Part shown: positions 22,899-35,900 of the stretch, in pieces
Position numbering within the stretch: the stretch's first letter is position 1
How the letters are laid out: each line of letters opens with the position of its first letter
Origin: Diploscapter coronatus
Taxonomy: Eukaryota > Nematoda > Chromadorea > Rhabditida > Rhabditidae
Length of the DNA: 64,000 bases
Direction: 5' to 3'
NCBI GenBank assembly: GCA_964036155.1
Contig: OZ038423.1
Span: forward strand, 22,893,249-22,957,248
Notes under the pieces: generated by a model
The model's database searches: none
What the model was told of the DNA's origin: nothing
What the model saw: only the letters and a program-made list of their open reading frames with translations
Made by a program: the position numbers and the translations under genes

Positions 22899-25248
22899 AT
22901 GGCCTCTAAAGCGGGTGTTTTTGAACGGTTACCATTCGACTTGCGTTATTGTATCGCAAGGAGATGCAATTACTTGGATTTGGTAACTCTGGCCAGAACT
23001 TGCCATTCAACTCGCAAATTCGTGGTCGAAAATCGACGAAATTTTGTCTGGCGAAAATTCTACAGAGGCATATTTATGCTTCGACGACGGGTAAGCTTTT
23101 CTTCAAAGTGTTTTTTATCCAAATTTCAGTTTGACGCTACGATCAATTACCCATTTCGCATGATCGTGCAACCATTTATTCAAGGACCGACCTTTGAAGT
23201 TAGTTTAGCATAAGAAAAATCGAAAGCCTAGAGGCCCCACTACAGGTTGACACAAGACGTCGCGAAATGATACGAGAAACGAAACCTTACCATACCATTC
23301 TCTACCCTAGTTTGCCAATGTTTCGATCCGTAGTGATGTCACTGGCTTTCTTTTAATATTCGACCATCCGATAAAATTATTTGAAGATCGAGTTTCTAGA
23401 TTCATTTTGTGACCACCACAACATGCATTGATGAGGATTTCAAATGTGCATTCAATGAAGAAACCGAATGGAAGCCGCTTGATAGTCGCAGAATACATAA
23501 GATAATTGGCGATATGGAGAATGAGATTTTCGCTGACTATTATTCGACAGAAAGTTGGTGTTTCGATATCTATTGAAATTAAACTTTACCTTTCCCTCAT
23601 TCACGTGCATGAAAGAATTGAGCTTTATCACTAGACATAGTTGGCAAGGGCAACGTATGGAGAGGTGATGATCGCAAGTATTGGAGAATCAGATTCCTTG
23701 GAAAGTCGCTGCACTCTCACACTACTTATGAGTTCATTCACGAAATTTGGAGGCGACTTATGTCTTGCAGCGAATTCGAATGTTTCAACCTTGTAAGTAG
23801 TGTCATAAAGTGAAATTTTCACCCCTTATAGTAGCATTTTTGTCCATGACTACGTTTAATCATATAGCGGACTAAGAAATGCCCGAGGCTTCAATGATTT
23901 TCTCTATATATTCGTCATAAGATCTTTTTCTTTCCCTACATCTTTAACCCTTGAATTTGATGATATACCTAATCGATGATAAATAATACCAATGATAAAT
24001 TCAAATATGCTTTCAATGGCATGCTGCTTCAGATTTATTGCGATGCTCCACCTCTAATACCTTGGCTAAATCCACTGCGCCGATCCGAGCTCATGACTGA
24101 TTTCGTCGTGACTAAGTATACGAGAATTCTATACCAAAGACTTCTTACTGATTCGACTATCCATAATAGTCTGCCTGAAATTTACTGGAAACGTTTCAGT
24201 AAGCAACGAGATTGGATCCGTTCTCCAAAAATGAGCTATTTTTAGATGTGAAAGAGTTTCACCTTCTGGCCGATTACTATGATCCATTGACTAATAGTCT
24301 AAATTTCCCAATCTATCCATTTGATCGCATGTTTTGCAATGAACTGGAAAAAGTAAGATCATTATTCGAGTCATAGATTTGAAAAAAGAAATTTCAGTTG
24401 ACCGATGTCAGGATTACTTCTACCAAGTACCAAGGAATGAAACCGAAGGGGCCCTATACGATAAGTGCGGATACGTTCAAGAGCCTAAGTGGATTGAAGA
24501 CCTTCATGGTGGATGTCGACATCGTGTTCGTGGTTAATTTTGAAGATATTCAGAAGTTGCTCAAGGTTAGCAATTATGAACTAATAGAGTTCGAATGACA
24601 GAATGTCGAAGCCTCTTGTTTCACTCTCGCTTTCTTTCTTTTCTCAAACTATTATGCTACGTAATTTCATCATTTTGTAACTGCCACCAAGGTTGAAAGT
24701 ATAGGTTTGGCATAATTATGCAAAAAATGATCCTTTCAGAAATGGTATGATGAACGATTTATGGTCGACCAGTGGCAGTTTCGATGTCAATTTCTATCCA
24801 GTCAATCCCCATCTGATTTAGAGACACAGGAAATTATTGATAAAGTGTAAGCTATACTTTGCAATTGCTGATATCATTTTCTAAGTTCAGATTTGATATG
24901 ATACCAATGCAGGACATTAGCTCGGAGCATTATGGCATCAGAAGTATTAAGCCGATTTCTCTAAATGTCAGCGCTGGAAAAGATTGGTTCATGGCGTCGA
25001 ATACGGAAATAAGCTTTGATTATCGCGAACTGAACATTTACAAAGGAATCAATCCACGTAATATCTGCTACTGGTCGAGTTTTCTTTGCATGGATGAAAA
25101 GAATCGAAACATCAAGCTTGATGAAGTTGAATACATAAAACACCAAATTGTCTCATTTATTCTTACACTACTTTCGGCAATAGTAGGATTTATCTTGGAA
25201 TTCGCGAAAATACTTCTCGGGGTTCTTCACTTTTTATTACCCGAATAA
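22899..25248 (+). CDS. F-box-type protein with C-terminal hydrophobic segment
   Basis: Nine exons: 22899-23090, 23130-23198, 23400-23553, 23635-23792, 24033-24198, 24246-24352, 24398-24565, 24740-24846, 24891-25248; 492 aa with closing phases. Residues about 9-50 (FERLPFDLRYCIARRCNYLD, then LVTLARTCHSTRKFV) look like a degenerate F-box, which in the family binds Skp1 and selects targets for SCF ubiquitin ligases. The long middle has no motif I know. Residues about 460-492 form a strongly hydrophobic stretch (FILTLLSAIVGFILEF, then LLGVLHFLL), which would be unusual for a soluble F-box protein and may be a membrane anchor. The junction from exon 2 to 3 is uncertain: 23311-23399 is open in another frame (FANVSIRSDVTGFLL...) just before exon 3. 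The donor at 23554 (GTTGGT) is weak. Confidence 0.7.
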
Positions 25249-26459
25249 TTCAGTGTTAATTGCTAATTGATGTTTTAAAAATGAATATTTTAGACACATG
25301 AGTTTATACTGAATATCACCGAAATTCAATTATCTTGACTTCCTGTATGATCTTGAGGTTGTTATCGTCATTTGCCCATTTCAATGACTCGTTTTTCTCA
25401 GTTTGGGTCAGTAGCGATTCAGTTTGATGATCGTCATAAAAAGCAGCCCGAATGTCTGTGAATTAGTAAATCTTTTGTCTGGACTTTAACGAACCTCATT
25501 TTATGATAAGACAGCCAAAAATTACTCCCCCATAATTTCAAACCTGTCCTGAAATTTGGTCGTTTGATTGTTTTTACTTTATCGCTGGGTTCGAGCTTTT
25601 TATGGCCCAATCTAAAAACGCGTGTTTTTGAATAGCGTAAGGAGACTGACTCAAGCACAGTCAGGACTATTTTACGACATTCGCAATTTTACGGTTAAAA
25701 GTCGAACAAAAGGTCGCTTTCAATCGGTTCATAGCACTCCGATTCTGGTTTTGCGTTTACGAGTTTTCGAATTTCAAATCGAAATTCGGAGTTTTTCATA
25801 AGTTCAGGTTCATTTAACCGTATTGTATTTGATTACGAAATTTTTACTGATTCTGTGTTAACCGTGGTGAAGTGTGGTGTCTCGTATCCATTTAACGCGC
25901 GTTAATTTCTTCTCTAGGTGCATTGCGTACAGACGCACCTTAGAATTATTCGACGACTAAGTTTGGCTGATTCGTCATATTCCTGTTTAGAAAGGCAAAG
26001 ACGTAGGAAATAAACAATCTTTTGAACTGATTACATATCAATTCGGTTAATTCAATCTCGTCATTTTTTTGTATGCCGCTAATTAGATGTCACGCTCTAG
26101 AGATCACAATAATATCGCTGTCCACCTCAAAATCAGTTGCGGTTACCGCCCCTCGTGAAAGTTTACCCCCTTCCAGGCTAAAGATTCTTATTTACCCGTA
26201 TCTACAATTCCATTTTGATATCGAGGGTTGTTTTGAGAGCGAATTTCCAATTTCAACCTCTATTTCGATTTTGATTTCTCGTTTTGACATTCATGATTTC
26301 TCTTTCCAATCTCGCACTTATCAATAACAATTGGAAATCTTCATTCGTCTTATTCTGATTTGAAATGAGTTCTTTAGGTCGTAAAATGTTTTATTGCCTT
26401 TGAATGTTCACGCCTTTTATCTGAGACGTCAAATTTCAGATAAGCGTTGATCGAATAAA
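25249..26459. other. Intergenic region
   Basis: 1.2 kb between two plus-strand genes. Small ORFs (25434-25658 minus, 26073-26327 plus) have no splice partners and no recognisable content. A TTTCAG at about 26434-26439, some 20 bases before the next ATG, could be a trans-splice acceptor. Confidence 0.45.
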
Positions 26460-28980
26460 ATGTATGAGAAGAAGGGCAATGGAGCTGTTGCTCAGGCTGC
26501 TGGGGGAAAGAAGAAGTCCCATGCTCCGACTCCCAACAACGTACATTTCTATTTACTTTATAAATCTTTATTTGTCATTCGATTCGTGCTATCAAAGCAT
26601 AGGCAGTTTGACAAAATTTTAATGGGGCATTCCATGTTCGGTCGCAGCAACATGATGATCAAATCGTGAAATCTTAAACTTATTCATCTTCAGATGCAGG
26701 AGAACCATGCTCACACTGCCGCTCCTCCGAGCGAGCATCTTACTCGGAAAGCCAAGCTAATGGCTCAGGAACGAAAGAGGACGACGAGTGACGCAAATGA
26801 TGGACACGAATACAACAAGAAGGTCGTTTGATGTAGAAAGTCATAATGCAACTCAAAAATTTCAGATCCGTAAGCTCCACTCCGAAATGGAAAAGAAGAA
26901 AAAGGAAGGCGACGATCATTCGGACACTACGAGTGAAAGTGGGATCGAGTTATAAAAAGTTCGGCAATTTTGTGATTTTAGACGGCGACGCCCCTCTGAT
27001 CGACCCAGAGTGTGATCCAGCTCATCCTAAGAAGGTCACCTTCAGCGACATCTCCAGTGCCGCATTTAACATCAAGGATGGAATCATCAAGACGCCTTGC
27101 AATGTAGGAATGGGTCATTGCAGAAAAAACAATTGAATTTATTTCACTTCTACTTTTAGAACGATACCTTATTAGTCGCTTTTTGTTTAACGAGTAATAG
27201 GAGGAAAAAGTATCCCTGCCATTTCAGAAATCCTGCCAACTCTCTGCCCTCTACGGAATGGAGCTCTACTTCAAAAAAGAGTACCTCCAAGTGACAGGAT
27301 CTTTCAAGGAACGAGGTGCTAGATACGCGTTGGCAAAGTTGACTAAGGAAGAACGAGGGAAGGGTGTCATTGCTGCTAGTGCAGGTTTGCACGATGATCG
27401 ATAACTTGAAATCTATTTTCTTTCAGGCAACCACGCACTCGCTCTATCCTATCATGGCCAGCAGATGGGCACTCCTGTTACGGTCGTCATGCCGATTTTC
27501 GCTCCTCTGATGAAAATCACCCTCTGTCGATCGTACGGAGCAACCGTTGTACTCAAGGGAGAGAACATCCAGACCGTAGATTGACTGCTAGAAAAATATG
27601 CTCATTGACTAAAATAGGCCAAAGACTACGCGCTCAAGCAAGCAATCGACAAAGGCATGAAGTATGTAAACGGATACGACGCGATCGACATCCTTGCCGG
27701 ACAGGGCACGATTGGGCTGGAGGTTCTGGAACAGGTAGAAGGAATCGACCCTCAAAAGTCAATCTCACGAAACTTTAGGTTCCAAATGTCGATGCGATGA
27801 TCATCCCAATTGGTGGCGGCGGAATGATCGCCGGAATCGCCGTAGCGGCGAAGACGTTGAAACCGGATATCATGATCATCGTAGGGGATTTTTATAGATA
27901 GCCTTTCACAAAGATGGAACAATTCTAGGGAGTGGAATCAGAAACCTGTGCGTCGTTCACGGCTGCCATTGCAGCTGGCCAGCCAGTAGCGGCCCAAGTC
28001 AAGAGTACCTTGGCGGATGGTTCGTTTTTCATCAGTGTTAAACTCTAAAAAGAAAAAAAAGTGAAATAACTTTAGGTCTCGCTGTACCTACTGTCGGAGG
28101 AAATTCGCTGGCTACCGCTCAAGGGCTGGTCGACAGAGTCATCACCGTCTGTGAGGAGAGCATTGCTCTGTCAATTCTGAGACTTCTTGAAATGGAGAAA
28201 GTTAGTCTCTTGAATTTCAGTTTTAATCTTTATGATCTTCCACCAACTGAAGTTTCTACTGTCCTTTGAATTACAGCAAACTCATCCCAGCAAATTAAGG
28301 CAGTCGTCGAAGGCGGTGGTGCAGTTGGTCTGGCAGCAATCATCAGTGGCAAAGTGCCGGAATTGAAGGGCAAGAAGTATTAATTGCTTGAAATTGCTCT
28401 CTCGCTCTCATCATTGGATTTCCTCAGAGTCGTCTCAATTCTCTCTGGTGGCAACATCGACACGACTGTCCTTGGTCGAACGATCGAACGAGGCCTGGCT
28501 GTGGATGGACGTCTCATTCGATTGGAAGTCGTCGTGTCCGACAGGCCTGGAGGTTAGACAGAAAAACCAGGAAATCTAATGACATTGTGACACGATTCTA
28601 TCTACTTCTACTATTTTACTTTTACAACGTGACAAGATTCCAAATGATCTTTGACCAACAACTTTCATGGTAATCCATGCTTCATTTAGGAATCGCCGAA
28701 TTAACCACTCATCTCGCTCACCTCGGCGCCAGTATCAAAGATATCTTCCATGAAAGGGCCTGGATGGCGACAGACGTGTTTTCTGTGAAGGTAGCTTTGA
28801 AGATCAGTAAGTTTAAGTAAATTCATTAGTTTAGGTAAAAGTGGTGTGCGAGACCAGAGACAAGGAGCATGTCAGAGAAATTGAAACTGCTCTGAAGGCC
28901 AGATATACAAACGTATGACATTTTTAATTTACAAAAAAGATTTGTTCATAATTCAGGTCGACGTAACTTGCCATATTTAA
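26460..28980 (+). CDS. Serine/threonine dehydratase (ammonia-lyase) with ACT domain
   Basis: Fifteen exons: 26460-26540, 26694-26822, 26866-26932, 26982-27103, 27228-27384, 27427-27575, 27618-27734, 27779-27880, 27929-28019, 28076-28200, 28300-28376, 28428-28552, 28690-28790, 28835-28912, 28957-28980; 514 aa. It is a fold-type II PLP enzyme that deaminates threonine (and serine) to 2-oxobutyrate (or pyruvate) and ammonia. The PLP lysine is Lys160 in TGSFKERGA, the substrate loop is SAGNHALAL, and the phosphate-binding glycines are in [10 protein letters not shown] (286-289). VLSGGN-type sequence (SILSGGNID) ends the catalytic part. The C-terminus ([17 protein letters not shown] onward) is an ACT domain, typical of allosterically regulated biodegradative or biosynthetic enzymes. 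The first 100 residues are a Lys-rich extension with no match I know. The acceptor before exon 11 (AAATTAAG) is poor, though phase and homology need it. Confidence 0.93.
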
Positions 28981-29902
28981 TGTGTGCATTTTGAAAAAAA
29001 AAACTCGTAACTTTATCGGTTACCTTTCAATAATTTTAACTAGCTCATTTCAACTTCGGGATACTCCGGAATATCATTTTTAGGCTATTAATTTTGGAAA
29101 ATTTATACATTTCGTCATTTAAGAATAAATATCTTATCATTACATCATCATATTGCTACAAATTAGATTGGTGGGGGTGATTCCAGAAAATAATGGCTAA
29201 TTGGTAGACCATTAGAGTATATGTCATGATCAATTTGGAGCTAAATCTCCCTTTGGTATACGTGTATTTACGAAAAAGTAAATCTGGAGGAGTTAGTAGT
29301 ACTGACCATTGCGTTCAAAATGGTGTTATTTATGGATTTGGTGCTTTTGACCGAAAATCTTCGTGAAATGAGGGTAGAGCCTATATTTCGGGAAAGTCGG
29401 AGTTTTGATTGGTTTTTGCATTGATCACCTTAATGACATTACGCAATCCGCAGTTTTGTTGGCTAAACTTTCTCGAAAAACAGACTCCGCCGAAATGAGT
29501 ATTTCCCTTTCAATTATCACAGAAGTTCTTATTAATTTGGAAGAAACTATTTATATTTTGGGAATAGTTTAAGTGATGCTAAAGAATTGTTAATCTCTAA
29601 TTTCGAAATCTTAACTCTGACACCATACTATAAAATAATCGCAACTTTATTTGTGTAATTGATTTTCGATTGTAGTGATATTTTTAAAATCACGACTAAT
29701 CTATCAAATTTGTAGCTGAATGAAAGGCTAAACCACCGCCAAAATGCGCCGTTATCAGACACTCGTCATTTCTGCAGTTCTGATTAATTTCGGCATTTCT
29801 GATTAACGAACCGGAACTCGGTACACTCTCAAATGCTATTCATAAAAACTGATTGATTTATTTATCAGTTCGGTGATAATCGATATTAATTAATTGCTGG
29901 AT
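28981..29902. promoter_or_regulatory. Upstream region of the diacylglycerol kinase gene
   Basis: 0.9 kb between the dehydratase stop and the first ATG of the kinase gene, both on the plus strand. AT-rich; no exon seen. Probably holds the distal promoter of the kinase. Confidence 0.4.
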
Positions 29903-32900
29903 ATGGCTTCTCGTAACACCAGCGACAAGGCTAAAACGAAACGGAAACTATTTGCGCTGAAATCATCGCGATCTCAAAGTGTGCCGGCTAAGGATGCTAA
30001 CTCGGTAAAATCTAAAGGTAAATTTTTGAAAATAGTGTTTTTTTTCCTATTTAGAATGAATTATTACGCACTATTGTTTTATCATTATACTATCTTCTAC
30101 TTGTTTAGTCTTGAAACGTATTTTAATTTACCAATTTGTATTTTATGCTACATCGCCACCTAAAATTTCGCCATTTTATGCGAAATAGTTGAGAAAAATG
30201 ATATACTCCTGTCTAGCTTAACGTAAAAGTGACGAAAATCCAAATTGTTTTTTAATTTGTATGATATTTTTTATCATAGGTGGTCCAGCCTCAACCCAAA
30301 GTGTGAGCTGTGATTTGATTACTCGGAAACTAATCCCTGCCATTACGATGTGGCATGATATTCATAGAAGTTTACTACAATTATCCATAGGTAGGTTACA
30401 TTCCTTGAATTTATTTTGATCTTATGAAGTTATAATCTTTGCTGATATAATACGACGATATTCTATTCTAATTCAGCGGTTTTCATGTTTGCCTTAAATC
30501 TTTGCAACAAATTTTCTAGAAAAGTGGACTATTTATAAATTTCAAGCGTTGTTTCTGAAGCGGAAGAAATCGGATTTTTCGACGTAATTATGTAATGAAA
30601 AGTGCGCTTTGCTTTCACATATCACTGGCATTATGTTGCAAATTTACATGCGAAAGCGATTACTAAGAAATGACGTATGTGTCGAGATACTTATGTAAGT
30701 CAAGAGGTTTATAATCCGTGATTTGGTATGAAAATATGCTTCATAAAATGATGCGAAGAATATTCTGATAGTACGCCTTTGTTCATATCATACATGTTAA
30801 CCCTGAGACATACAAAGTGGAAATAATAAATTTGAATATTTAACTACCAGTGATCGTGCTAGCATTATTGCAAAGAGTTATTCGATTCGTGCGAAACTTT
30901 GAGCTCAGATGAAAAAACTAATAACAAATTTTGAAATACTTCATCGAAAGTTTATTAATTTTCGGACTTTTTCACGTTTCAGCAATTTCTCGAAATAATG
31001 TCGTAGTTCCACGAACTGACCACCCATCGGATTGTCTTTGCCTAATCTCCTGCTTGAGATTAAGATATATTTTCTAAAGCCTAAGAAACTGCCCTAAGAA
31101 TATCCCCTTTGGCCTATGACATACGCAATTAATGCATTGCAGAGACGCCTTTAGAAATAGCTGCAAGTGGTCTGAAAATAGCAAATTTGTTCTATTTTCA
31201 GGCAACGCGTAAATCCTTCCGTTTCAGTTTTCCTTGCGACCTATTTTTTCAACTTTTTCAAGCGAAAATCACTGATTTGCGACTTTCGAAGTGAAATTTT
31301 GCACTTTTCGTCTGAGGCGACAGCGCACAAAGATTGTCTAATTGCAAGAAGCCAAGGGGAGAAAAACGAACGAAAGTTTGCGCAATGTTAGGATTAGGAT
31401 TTTTAATTTTATGAAAAAGGATACATTTATCCAGACGAAACTTTTTCATGTTTCAATGTATACATTTTGTCTACTAATTGAAAGAGGCGAGTTGTGTTGC
31501 TAAGATCTAAAATTTTACGCAAACTTAGACTTATTTAAAATTTGCGAAGATTTCCCCCTTTCTATCTAATAATAGAACGAATTTCTGAAATTCCGAAAAA
31601 AAAAAAGTTTCAAAATAAACCAAAAAGGAATCTTCAGAAAGTAGTAGCAGCAGCAGCAGTAGTAGGACTTCGTCGTCGTCAACATTATTCGAGTCGAGTG
31701 ATCTCGAATCATTCAGCTCAGCCAAGGAATCTTCGTTTTCGAGTGAACTCGACCGAAAGTCAGGTAAATTTTTGAATCTTAGAAAAATTTAGGTTCAAAT
31801 TCCAATAAATAAATCTTGTAAAAACTAATTAGTCTTTGCCGTTGGTTGTTACATTTCAGGATGATATAAAAGTCGATTACAATTTTATAATATGTAGCTC
31901 GCTTCTAAAATATGAGTTTCGACATTTTAAGAGAATATTTAACCTGAAACTCATTTAGTTTTTGATCTGAAGTCGAACCGATTTCAATTTACCCCTTTTC
32001 AAAATTCAAAGTAACGAATTAAAAAGAATTCGTATGCGAGAGTTCTATTTCGCCGCCGCGTCTCTCGGAATTCATTAGCATAATTATCGATTAAGTTATG
32101 ATAATTAACCCGCTCGATGTAACACACTTAACGAGCATTCTTTTCATTGCACTCGTTTAGTTCTTTCAGTGAATGCCCACAAGCGAAACTGTTCGCACCC
32201 ATCGCTCACGCACCGGCTCTCCATTTCGAACCCCAATTTGTCCTATCAATACGTCAAACAAACTTTCCCCGAAGTTAGCCAGAATTGGAGGTTTTCATTT
32301 CTTTATTTTTTATTATGAAAGAGGAGATATCAAAATGGTCATTTTTCATAATTTATATTTTCAGATTTGTGTTTTAATGTAATTTTGTATCGTACAAAAA
32401 GTTGATATTCATCATTTTCAGTTATTTTCAAACGTATTCTTCTGCTTTTGTCTCTATATTTTGCCGTTATCTTTGTATGAAAGCTAATCTTGACTACTTT
32501 TTTCTTAAATCTAAGAATTGTTTCCAAGTTTCTCCTGCAAAACTAATCAATATATTCATCCACTAGATAATTAGATCGAAAATTGACACAATTTCATTCT
32601 TGTTTCTAAAAATAGTTTCCAATTTGCTCTTGCAAACCTAAAGTCTAGAATTGTATCGCTTGGCACGCAGTTGCACTGTTGCAATGAACTCATGTCCCAT
32701 GTCTCTTCGCGTTTTCCCCGTTTCGTCGCCGTTATGAATTTTTGATTCCCCTTTCAAAAACGAAGAAGCGATACGCTTAACGCTAGCCGCCAGAGAATCA
32801 GGAAATAATGAAATGCCTGAGTGAATCCATCATTTCGAGAAAAAGGCAAATGATTTATTATACAGACTACACAATCCTAACCTCGTTTTTGATGAATTTT

Positions 32901-35900
32901 TCATTAGGTAAACGTGATTTACGAGAGTCGGGGTATGTTTTGATTCAGAGATCCAAAACTATATGCAAAAAGAAAAGCCTTCATTTTGAATTATGGATAG
33001 ATAAAGTTTTTTCTTAATGATTGGAAAATTTCTTAACTTTTCTTTTAGTTTAAAAATTTCGAGCATCATTTTATCATTGTCAATAATTTTCTTATTCGAA
33101 ACTTTAAGAAATTGAAGCCTATTCTTTATCGTTGATTTTTTCAAAAATAAAAAAAAAACATTCTTTGACCAACCTCGATTTTAATGTTTAGTATGTTTAT
33201 ACTTTCAACGCATTTTTCCGAATATGACAGTTTACCTGACAAACTTCGCTAATCTTTTCAGGAATCTGATATATACATTCAGAAGGATTATCGGTGAATA
33301 TGTAAATTTAAAAATTGCGACAAATTTCGAGAATCTTTCTTTGAGATGTTATTTTCTAAATTTTCTAAGTGATGATTGGCAAATTTGGTATCCAGAAAAA
33401 CGACGTTAAAATGTCGAGCGCTCACCAATTCTTTTGTTAAGCAATGAATTCATAGAATGTTTACGTTTCGGTTGCTATTTTTCAAATTTTCTCTATTTAG
33501 CCTAATTTTCATCTTCAAAAAATTTTAAATGACGCTTAGGTTGCAAATTTTACAATTTTCTTTAAAAATGAATAACTTCTCTGATTTTTAATGAATTATT
33601 TCACGACAATGAAAATTACATTTCTCAGACTCGAAAAAAAGCCTCGAAAATCAGCTATATTTCATATAAAAATAGCTCGTTGTTCGCAAAATGTGGGCGT
33701 GGTCTGATTTTGTTGAATGCAGCCGATAACGAACAGGATTTCAAGCTTCCATTCAAAAGAGTCTTTCTTTCATGATAAAGCGTAGACCTTCAATAATGGA
33801 TTGGATATATGAAATCCTCCGATGAGCACGATGAAATCTGTGGATTCATTAATCCTCTATATCTGAGTCTCTATATCTCTATTCTCGATCCTCTTCAATT
33901 TTCTAATCCGGCTTTATCTCGTTCATATCTTATCCCTTATCAAGCAGGCTGAGAGTCGCTTATCACATCACTGTCATATAGGCGAAATCTCTTTATTTTA
34001 TTGATATAGTGCTTAGACTAACGCAAATTTCATAAGAAAGAAAATGTGCTCCATTTAACATTTTTATCGAATTTTTTCCCATATCATCAGACTCATAAAT
34101 TTATATAGAAACATATGATTCCTGAACTCTTCAAAATTTAAACTTCAACTTCAGTTTTAGATTTTTCTAAATCGCAACTCATAAAATATCCTATGTCTAG
34201 AGTGAAGCTAAATTAAAACATTATTTTTTTCTAAAAATTAACCTTTCTTTTCATTGATAATTGGAAAATGCGTGATATCATACACTTAAATGTAATCGTT
34301 TTTGTCTTTTTGCCCATTTTCTCAGATATACGACATATTAGTTTCCTCTCTTTCCTCGCATACGCTGCTTTATGTTTCATGGTTTAATTCATAGACACTT
34401 AGTTCCGTTTTATGTTTTTCGTCTAAGTCTGCTGCTGTTGCAGAGGCAATGCACAAACTCAATTCATTTATATGACTCATATTGTTCATACTATTCGCAT
34501 TAAACCTGATTATTACCTATTCACGACACGAGACATCGTTTATCGCATTTTATATGGACTTCGTGGACTTTCATCTTTAGACGATAGTACGTTCTGGAGT
34601 TTCTTGCAAATTTCTAAGTTCATCAAATTTTCATGAAATAGAATTTATTGCTATTTTATGGACTTTGGGCTTTTCTATTAGCAGAATAATATGGTTCATC
34701 TCACTAGGGGAAATTTCCAAGTGTCCGCTTCAGGTTGGGCTGTTTTTTACGCAGGAGGGGTATTTGATGACGCTGACCATGGTGCTCAATCCATTTTCCT
34801 CACAAGGCCGGCTAGGTGCAGGAAATGCGGGAAACTGCATTACAACGCGAAGAAATAGCATGCGAAATCAAGAGAATAGGTGAATGCCAATTTTGGATTT
34901 CAAAATTTCGCAAATTCTTCATTTTCGGGTGCAATTTTCTCACGCTGTAAAGTAGCATTTTGCATTCCCTTCACATAGCCAGCCTTATGGGGGAAGACCG
35001 GACTTGAGCATCGTGATCAGCGCCATGAAATATCCTTAGGATGCGAAAGTCAGCCCAATCGGAGGCAGACACATGGAAAACTTCCCCAGTCAGAGTATCT
35101 TCAAAGCTAGATTTTTTTCTCATTTCAGCACCTACATCGACGAATTCATTATCATTTTCAATTAAAAATGTCTCTACGTCGTCTTTATTTGGAGCCTGTC
35201 CTTTTAGGAAATTAATTGCACTATTTCAGATACTTCGAATGAAGATCAGCTTCAAGCCCCGTAGAATGTAATCAATGATCACTTTATTAAAAACTACCTA
35301 AAATATTCTCTAAGAGTCCCTTATAGTTTTAATGATGCTCCACAAATCGACGAATACGACTCAGGAGCCGGGTCCATCGTCGATGGACATCGGACCGAGT
35401 GGCAGTCGGACGAACAAGCCGAGGAAGAGGGCAGAGCCGCAGATGAGCTCACCAATCATAGCCATTACATCCAGAAGAAAACGATCAGCCGAATCCGCAG
35501 ACCTCACCAAGATCACAGGGAAAAGGAAGTCGTCAGCTTGTAAGAAACGTTTTCATTAATACAATGATAATTGGTAGACATATTTTAATGCTATTTTGCA
35601 ATTAGCCGGAAATTAGATTAAAGCGAGTTTGCTTAATAATACACAAATTAAGAATGTTCAAATGTCATGAAAACTGAGGCCAAATTCAAAGAAAACTTCC
35701 TAGCACCTTCACTCTTATCTATCAATTATTTTATCATCACAAAAAAGCCTTCGAATTAGACAATTTGGAAAGTAGTCGCATGATATCATCGTCGCAAGCG
35801 AAATAGAATAATGTAGTAGATAAGAAATTCTTTGTTTTACTACATATTTCGTATGCGATGATGCAACTTATTGCAATTACGTTTTCCAGGTTGCCCTGAA

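Noticed and set aside
34980..35271. Open stretches in the large kinase intron (for example 35041-35271)
   Set aside because: None has both the start phase 2 and end phase 1 needed to bridge 32290 and 35327.
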